From: Candidatus Poribacteria bacterium
GTDB lineage: Bacteria; Poribacteria; WGA-4E; WGA-3G
Direction: 5' to 3'
DNA: 36,163 bases
Assembly (NCBI GenBank): GCA_022822085.1
Contig: JAJECK010000063.1
Coordinates: forward strand, 1-36,163
A program made the position numbers and the translations under genes. Numbering within the stretch: position 1 is the first letter of the stretch; each line of letters begins with the position of its first letter. Positions 31,819-36,163 of the stretch are shown piece by piece. A model generated the notes under the pieces. That model was not told the DNA's origin. It saw only the letters and a program-made list of their open reading frames with translations, and made no database searches.

Positions 31819-33345
31819 ATGGAAAATTGCAAATCACTAATGACCCGGATGCACAAAATGTCGGATAACCTACAAATACCATTCAACTTTGATGGAAAAG
31901 CCATACCAGACAGACATTTTTCTCCAGATGGATATAAAGGATTCGCTGGATTTCACAAATATTGGGGAAAAAAACCTATTGAGGTGTGGCGGTTTCTTAT
32001 AGAAAATCTAACTTTACCCGATGATATTGTTTTAGACCCTTTTCTCGGATCAGGACTTATAGCTAAAGAATGTGTTAATCGCAATTGCAGATTTATCGGT
32101 TTCGATGTTAACCCAATTAGTATTGAATTAACGAAACTTTATCTGTGTCCTCCAGATTACACAGATTTAGGCAAAGCAATTTATGGAATTGAGAGAGCCG
32201 TTAAGTCACGCATCAATTCTATGTATCAATTGTCTGATGGAAATATAGCCTCACATTTATTATGGGACGATGAACAGATAACACGAGTTTGGACTAAACG
32301 CGGTAGGAAAAGGGAAGAACTTAACCTAACAAGATTAGAACTTGAGAATTTTCAAGGTGCTGAAGAATACCAACCTAAATGGGTAAGAGAACTCCGGTTG
32401 TTTGACAATACAAGGATAAATTCACAAAAAACGTTTACAATCAATCAATTATTTACGTCTCGAGCGTTAAGAGCAATTGACATAATCAAAGAGGAAATTG
32501 AGCAGCATTCTGGTAGTTTAAAGAGAGCATTGCATCTTATATTGTCTGCATCCGCGGGACAGATGTCCAACATGGTTTTTGCTGTATCAAACAGAGGTAA
32601 AACCAAGGGAATTGAGACAGATAAAATTGAGGTGGGGAGTTGGGTAGTTGGATATTGGTGCCCCGCACAACATTTTGAAATAAACGCTTGGAATTGTTAT
32701 GCAACCAAAGCTAACAAGTTGTTGAAAGCAGTTGAGGAGGACAGATATTCAAAGACAAGTGCAATTCCAGTTTCTCTGGAGGAGTTCCAAAATAAGGAAG
32801 AAGCTGTTTGTGTTCAGCAAGGGGATTCTGAACAATTTCTAAAATTTATTCCGACAGAATCAATAAAAGTTATCTTAACTGATCCACCTCACGGGGATAG
32901 AATTCCGTATTTAGAACTTAGTGAGATGTGGAACAGCATCATTGGACTTGATTCAAACTACCAAGAGGAACTTGTGGTTTCAAATGCAAAGGAACGAGGC
33001 AAAGATATCCCAACTTATAATAGAAAAATAACCTCAATTTTTCATCAATGTGCACGGGTTTTAAAAAAGGATGGATTTTTGGCAATTCTATTTAATGCAA
33101 GAACTGATTGTCATTGGCAATGTCTCAGTAATTTAGAGACGACTACCGAACTTGTATATCTCGGATGTTACCCAAGCGTATATTCTGCAGGGTCAGTTCT
33201 CCAAGATAATAGAAAAGGTGGATTAAAAACAGATTATGTTTTGTTGTACGGAAAGCAGATTAACGAGAAGAATCGCGCTAAAACCGTAGCGGCTTTTAGC
33301 AATGTAAAAGGCTGGACAACTCGCTATCCTAAAGAAAGTGATTAA
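31819..33345 (+). CDS. DNA methyltransferase (N6-adenine/N4-cytosine class)
   Basis: The product is 508 aa. The AdoMet site is VLDPFLGSGLIAKE near 75-88 (motif I, FxGxG) and the catalytic motif IV is LTDPPHGDRIPY, placed far downstream, about 280 residues later. A large insert, probably the target recognition region, lies between them. Motif IV is DPPH in place of DPPY, as seen in some modification enzymes. AGGAG is 22 nt upstream of this ATG, so an alternative start (M14, MSDNLQIPFNF) is possible. It is followed directly by an endonuclease-like gene, forming a probable type II restriction-modification pair. Confidence 0.85.
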   Translation: MENCKSLMTRMHKMSDNLQIPFNFDGKAIPDRHFSPDGYKGFAGFHKYWGKKPIEVWRFLIENLTLPDDIVLDPFLGSGLIAKECVNRNCRFIGFDVNPISIELTKLYLCPPDYTDLGKAIYGIERAVKSRINSMYQLSDGNIASHLLWDDEQITRVWTKRGRKREELNLTRLELENFQGAEEYQPKWVRELRLFDNTRINSQKTFTINQLFTSRALRAIDIIKEEIEQHSGSLKRALHLILSASAGQMSNMVFAVSNRGKTKGIETDKIEVGSWVVGYWCPAQHFEINAWNCYATKANKLLKAVEEDRYSKTSAIPVSLEEFQNKEEAVCVQQGDSEQFLKFIPTESIKVILTDPPHGDRIPYLELSEMWNSIIGLDSNYQEELVVSNAKERGKDIPTYNRKITSIFHQCARVLKKDGFLAILFNARTDCHWQCLSNLETTTELVYLGCYPSVYSAGSVLQDNRKGGLKTDYVLLYGKQINEKNRAKTVAAFSNVKGWTTRYPKESD

Positions 33346-33346
33346 A

Positions 33347-34435
33347 ATGTTGGATTTTAGTACTGCTGTGAGTCTGTTCAAGGACGATAAAATTCGTGAA
33401 CTCTCTGCAACAGACGAAGGAATGCGGTTTTTGAAACTCCGTTCACTTTCACGAAAAGAATATCTCGATTATCTTATCAATAAATTTAAAATAGATATTG
33501 GGAATAGCAAGAAAAACAACGAGAAGTTGAGATTAATCTACGAGTCAGACCTACGCTCGGTAAATATTGATGACGCTATAAAAGAATTGTTTGAAAAAGA
33601 ACGAAAAACTCGGCATGAAAACGAACAACAATTGATAAGTGAGTTGTACAAAGTTCAGTCTTTTGAATGGGGAGGTTTGCATCAAAACAGTTTAGAAGCA
33701 ACTATTGTAAACAGGTATGTGAAGAAAATAACTTCATATCAAACATTGTCCGATGCAATAGAAGGTGATCTCCATAATAGTTTGCGTGCTTACGTATTAG
33801 CTTCATGGTACAACCATTGGACTTCCATCATTATTGAAGATATTTTTAAGGAACATGTGAACGTAATTCCAGCAGTGGGACAGATAAAGAAAATTGACTT
33901 TTTTCTCAACAATAAACCGTTTGATTTGAAAGTCACATACCTACCTGAAGGCTACATTAAAGATTATAGAAAGGCAAGCGGATTACGTCCTGAATTGACC
34001 TTAATGAAAGACTTAGCGCGAAAATTAGATATTAGTTTTGACACGTCTGTTCCTGAATCAGTCCTAATTCCTGATGTATGGCGTAAACTTGACGATCATC
34101 CAAGTGATGATGCACACAGATTGGTCAGTGAATTATACGCATGCAGAGAGACATTATTAAACGAATCTATTGCTAATCCTGAACCTTTAGCACGATGGTT
34201 TTATGAAAAACAAGGTGTGCGACGTTTTGATGCTTCAAACAGGTTATTCTTAGTCATGGTAGATAAAAATAACTTTTTTGATTCATGGAAATTAAAGAGG
34301 GCAAGATCTTTGATTTCAGCACACGTAACAAAATATATAGAAAAAGTAGATACAGACGTTGGTTTTCAAATTGAGTTTGATTGGGATGGAGAAAGTTATT
34401 CAACTGAAGCGGATGTTATATTTGTCATCAAGTAG
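33347..34435 (+). CDS. PD-(D/E)xK endonuclease, likely restriction enzyme
   Basis: The product is 362 aa from the ATG at 33347 (a GTG at 33338 would overlap the methyltransferase by 8 nt). The nuclease core appears at IIIEDIFKE (E165), KKIDFFLNNKPFDLKVT (D184, D193-x-K195), a compact form of the D...(D/E)xK site. The N-terminus is helical and charged, probably for target binding. Position right after a methyltransferase supports a restriction enzyme; I do not recognise the specificity. Codon use looks AT-rich like its partner. Confidence 0.75.
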   Translation: MLDFSTAVSLFKDDKIRELSATDEGMRFLKLRSLSRKEYLDYLINKFKIDIGNSKKNNEKLRLIYESDLRSVNIDDAIKELFEKERKTRHENEQQLISELYKVQSFEWGGLHQNSLEATIVNRYVKKITSYQTLSDAIEGDLHNSLRAYVLASWYNHWTSIIIEDIFKEHVNVIPAVGQIKKIDFFLNNKPFDLKVTYLPEGYIKDYRKASGLRPELTLMKDLARKLDISFDTSVPESVLIPDVWRKLDDHPSDDAHRLVSELYACRETLLNESIANPEPLARWFYEKQGVRRFDASNRLFLVMVDKNNFFDSWKLKRARSLISAHVTKYIEKVDTDVGFQIEFDWDGESYSTEADVIFVIK

Positions 34436-34467
34436 GAACATAAGGAATGTAAGTAGGTTTCTGTTCG

Positions 34468-34511
34468 CTAAACTTCAATAGTCGCGAAGTTTAGGGAATA
34501 TTTAGTATAAT
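34468..34511 (+). promoter_or_regulatory. Inverted repeat and -10 box before the PIN-like gene
   Basis: CTAAACTTC (34468-34476) and GAAGTTTAG (34486-34494) form a perfect 9-bp inverted repeat overlapping the expected -35 area of TATAAT (34506-34511). There is no T-run, so an operator is likelier than a terminator. Confidence 0.5.
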
Positions 34512-34545
34512 GAGATTTCGCACACCTTAACATGAGGTAGAAAAA

Positions 34546-35703
34546 ATGGGGCCTCACTTGTTTCTTGATAAGTCTGTCTTACAGTCTCTTTCCGAAGAAG
34601 AAATACGGTGTCTCAACCAATACTATTTGGTTGTCTACGCGCCAGTTCAATTTATTGATATGCTTCTACAGAAAGAGGAAGACGGAATAGCAGAAATTGC
34701 ACACAAAATTCATCCAACGGATCCCTGCTATACAATGCATTATCGGATTTCCGCTGCCCTCAACCTACTTGATAGAAATTACCCAGATAGACGTCCATCA
34801 CGTATTGATGCCAAGCTTTCTGGTAAGAAGGAATTACCATTTGCACCTCACCCAGAGAAGGAAGTTTTGCGATGTTGGAAAGCAGGTGAATACGTTGCTG
34901 CCAAACAGGTTTTATCTAAAAGATGCCGTTCTTCAACCCGCTCTATTGATTTAGAAAAACTGCGAAAAGACTACAATTTTCCCTCTGTAACTTCATTTGC
35001 TGAGCTTAAATCCGCTACAATAGCGTTTTGCGACACCACTGACCCACAGCAACAGGCTGCCAATCTTGAATTTTTATTAGAAGAGGCGGACCTTATGAAT
35101 ATTGCAGAACCCATTCGTGAGAGATGGTTGGAATGTGGTAAACCTCCTTTGAAGGAATTCGCGCCTTACGCGTACTACTGTCTTACAGTTTTCACTGCGT
35201 TTTATACCACTATTGCAAACGGTCTGATCGACACCCCAACAAACCGTGTGGCTTTAGAATACCTGCTCTATCTTCCATTTTGCCAAGTCTTCTGTTCAGA
35301 TGACCTATTCCACAAGCAATTGGCACCAATTTTCCTGGGGGACATCAGAAAACAACAAGACTTTATGGATAGTTCCGAGTTGAAACAAGACCTAAACAAC
35401 ATTTATGCTTATTGGCAATCGGTTTCAGATGTAGAGCGCAAGGCATATCAGGAGAAATATGCATATTATCCGCCAATGCTATCGGATTCAATTACGGTGC
35501 AATTGTGGAAGAAATATATGCCTCCACGTACAGAACGTAGTTCGCGGAGAAAAGAATGGGATGAGATACTTACCGATTTCCATATAGCTTCTGCAAATTC
35601 ACAGGAAGAAAAGGAATTAATTCAAGAGATCGTAGACACAGTAAAAGAGGTAAGACGTGAACGAGCCAGAGCAGCGGCTGCGGATTTACCGAGCGACACT
35701 TGA
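34546..35703 (+). CDS. Large PIN-like domain protein
   Basis: The product is 385 aa; GAGGT lies 7 nt before the ATG. The N-terminus (LFLDKSVLQSL) has the first acidic residue of a PIN-like site, and YLLYLPFCQVFCSDDLFHK near 248-268 resembles the last strand and acidic pair of PIN nucleases. The middle is helical and unrecognised. The end is a charged helix (EVRRERARAAAADLPSD). It overlaps the next PIN gene by 47 nt. A role as an RNase in a toxin or defence unit is inference. Confidence 0.6.
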   Translation: MGPHLFLDKSVLQSLSEEEIRCLNQYYLVVYAPVQFIDMLLQKEEDGIAEIAHKIHPTDPCYTMHYRISAALNLLDRNYPDRRPSRIDAKLSGKKELPFAPHPEKEVLRCWKAGEYVAAKQVLSKRCRSSTRSIDLEKLRKDYNFPSVTSFAELKSATIAFCDTTDPQQQAANLEFLLEEADLMNIAEPIRERWLECGKPPLKEFAPYAYYCLTVFTAFYTTIANGLIDTPTNRVALEYLLYLPFCQVFCSDDLFHKQLAPIFLGDIRKQQDFMDSSELKQDLNNIYAYWQSVSDVERKAYQEKYAYYPPMLSDSITVQLWKKYMPPRTERSSRRKEWDEILTDFHIASANSQEEKELIQEIVDTVKEVRRERARAAAADLPSDT

Positions 35704-36034
35704 TACCAATATTTTTGTCCGAGCAATAATTCAGACAGATAGTCTTGTCAATGAATTAATCAAGCTTTGGCGCAACAGAAATTTCACACTTGTGCTACCG
35801 AAGATGGTTGTTGAAGAACTTCGGGACGTGCTATCACGCAGATCCATAATCCGAAGATATCAATATCCACTAACAAAAGCAACAAGCCTAATTGACGAGA
35901 TCAATCAGAAAGCGACTATTGTTGAAATTAAATCCTCATTTGAGTCCTGTCGAGATGTAAACGATGATCCAATAGTTGATTGTGCTATTCAGGAAAAAGT
36001 CCAATTTTTGGTATCTTATACCGTATTAACTTGA
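35657..36034 (+). CDS. PIN-domain protein (toxin-like), possibly truncated
   Basis: The product is 125 aa. The GTG start at 35657 has AAGAGG 6 nt upstream, inside the end of the previous gene (47-nt overlap). PIN signatures: LDTNIFVRA (first Asp), VVEELRDVL (Glu), CRDVNDDPIVDCAIQ (Asp pair). It matches the putative toxin-antitoxin PIN family, whose C-terminus usually runs into a GD-x-DLL motif. Here it stops at LVSYTVLT, lacking that motif, so a late frameshift or truncation is possible. An antitoxin is not obvious unless the preceding gene or the partial ORF at 36076 serves. Confidence 0.8.
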   Translation: MNEPEQRLRIYRATLDTNIFVRAIIQTDSLVNELIKLWRNRNFTLVLPKMVVEELRDVLSRRSIIRRYQYPLTKATSLIDEINQKATIVEIKSSFESCRDVNDDPIVDCAIQEKVQFLVSYTVLT

Positions 36035-36040
36035 TTATTC

Positions 36041-36069
36041 TTGCATATATTTTTTAGATATGTTATTGT
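36041..36069 (+). promoter_or_regulatory. Promoter-like site at the window end
   Basis: TTGCAT, 17 nt, TATTGT, just before the partial ORF at 36076. Confidence 0.3.
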
Positions 36070-36075
36070 GAACAG

Positions 36076-36163
36076 ATGAAAAAGAAAAAACACGAAGTTC
36101 TCCCACACTTTTCCGTAGAGGTTTTGAAACAAAGGTATCTTGAATGTGAATGTCCTCGGGAAC
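36076..36163 (+). CDS. Partial ORF at the window end
   Basis: An ATG opens a basic N-terminus (MKKKKHEVLPHFSVEVLK...) that stays open for 29 codons to the window edge. The ribosome binding site is weak. It is too short to identify. Confidence 0.35.
   Translation, partial: MKKKKHEVLPHFSVEVLKQRYLECECPRE

Overview
The window looks like a bacterial chromosome segment with moderate to low GC and many small mobile repeats. Several traits fit an uncultivated lineage such as Candidatus Poribacteria: a phytanoyl-CoA-dioxygenase-like enzyme, paired formylglycine sulfatases, an ECF sigma factor fused to WD40 propellers, and dispersed hairpins containing GGCGAGGTT/AACCTCGCC. The taxonomic assignment is inference. 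No rRNA or cas gene is visible.

Region 1 (1-10750) is CRISPR and accessory DNA. Array 1 (1-2488, 38 repeats, the first cut by the window edge) and array 2 (7579-9893, 35 repeats) share one 30-bp repeat ending in ATTGAAAC. The 5 kb between them holds a small ORF, a TPR-like gene, an IS1595-type transposase, a small winged-helix-like protein, a 58-aa membrane protein, a formylglycine-generating-enzyme-like lipoprotein and two likely short RNA genes (promoter and terminator, no ORF). It also holds a tandemly duplicated module made of a hairpin, a promoter, a coiled-coil/transmembrane gene and a leader-like sequence. The second copy of that module leads straight into array 2. The first ends in the same leader-like sequence with no array behind it and carries a MITE that the second copy lacks. 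Array 2 runs into a tRNA-Arg(UCU) gene sitting exactly where a spacer should be, and then decays into degenerate repeats mixed with other short tandem repeats and a 35-codon membrane ORF.

Region 2 (10836-17660) starts with a 67-bp tandem repeat, followed by a PhyH-family dioxygenase, an AAA ATPase overlapping a DUF4276-type gene, and two closely related sulfatases. The second sulfatase has a Tat leader plus an internal ribosome binding site and ATG that match the start of the first. MITE-like elements fill the gaps.

Region 3 (17819-25520) is a co-directional run: a pantoate-kinase-like GHMP kinase, an exported two-TM protein, a PfkB sugar kinase, an ABC ATPase, and the ECF sigma-TM-14xWD40 fusion. 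Downstream (25521-26272) is a truncated copy of the fusion gene's 5' region, a tandem structured RNA candidate with tRNA-T-arm-like hairpins, and a mobile 113-bp element seen in occupied and empty form within one tandem duplication.

Region 4 (26273-31720) carries housekeeping genes: tgt on the minus strand, then a citrate synthase, NADP isocitrate dehydrogenase, a small membrane protein and an Ig-like lipoprotein. Region 5 (31819 to the end) is defence-like: a DNA methyltransferase, a PD-(D/E)xK endonuclease, a large PIN-like protein and a PIN toxin-like protein, ending in a partial ORF.
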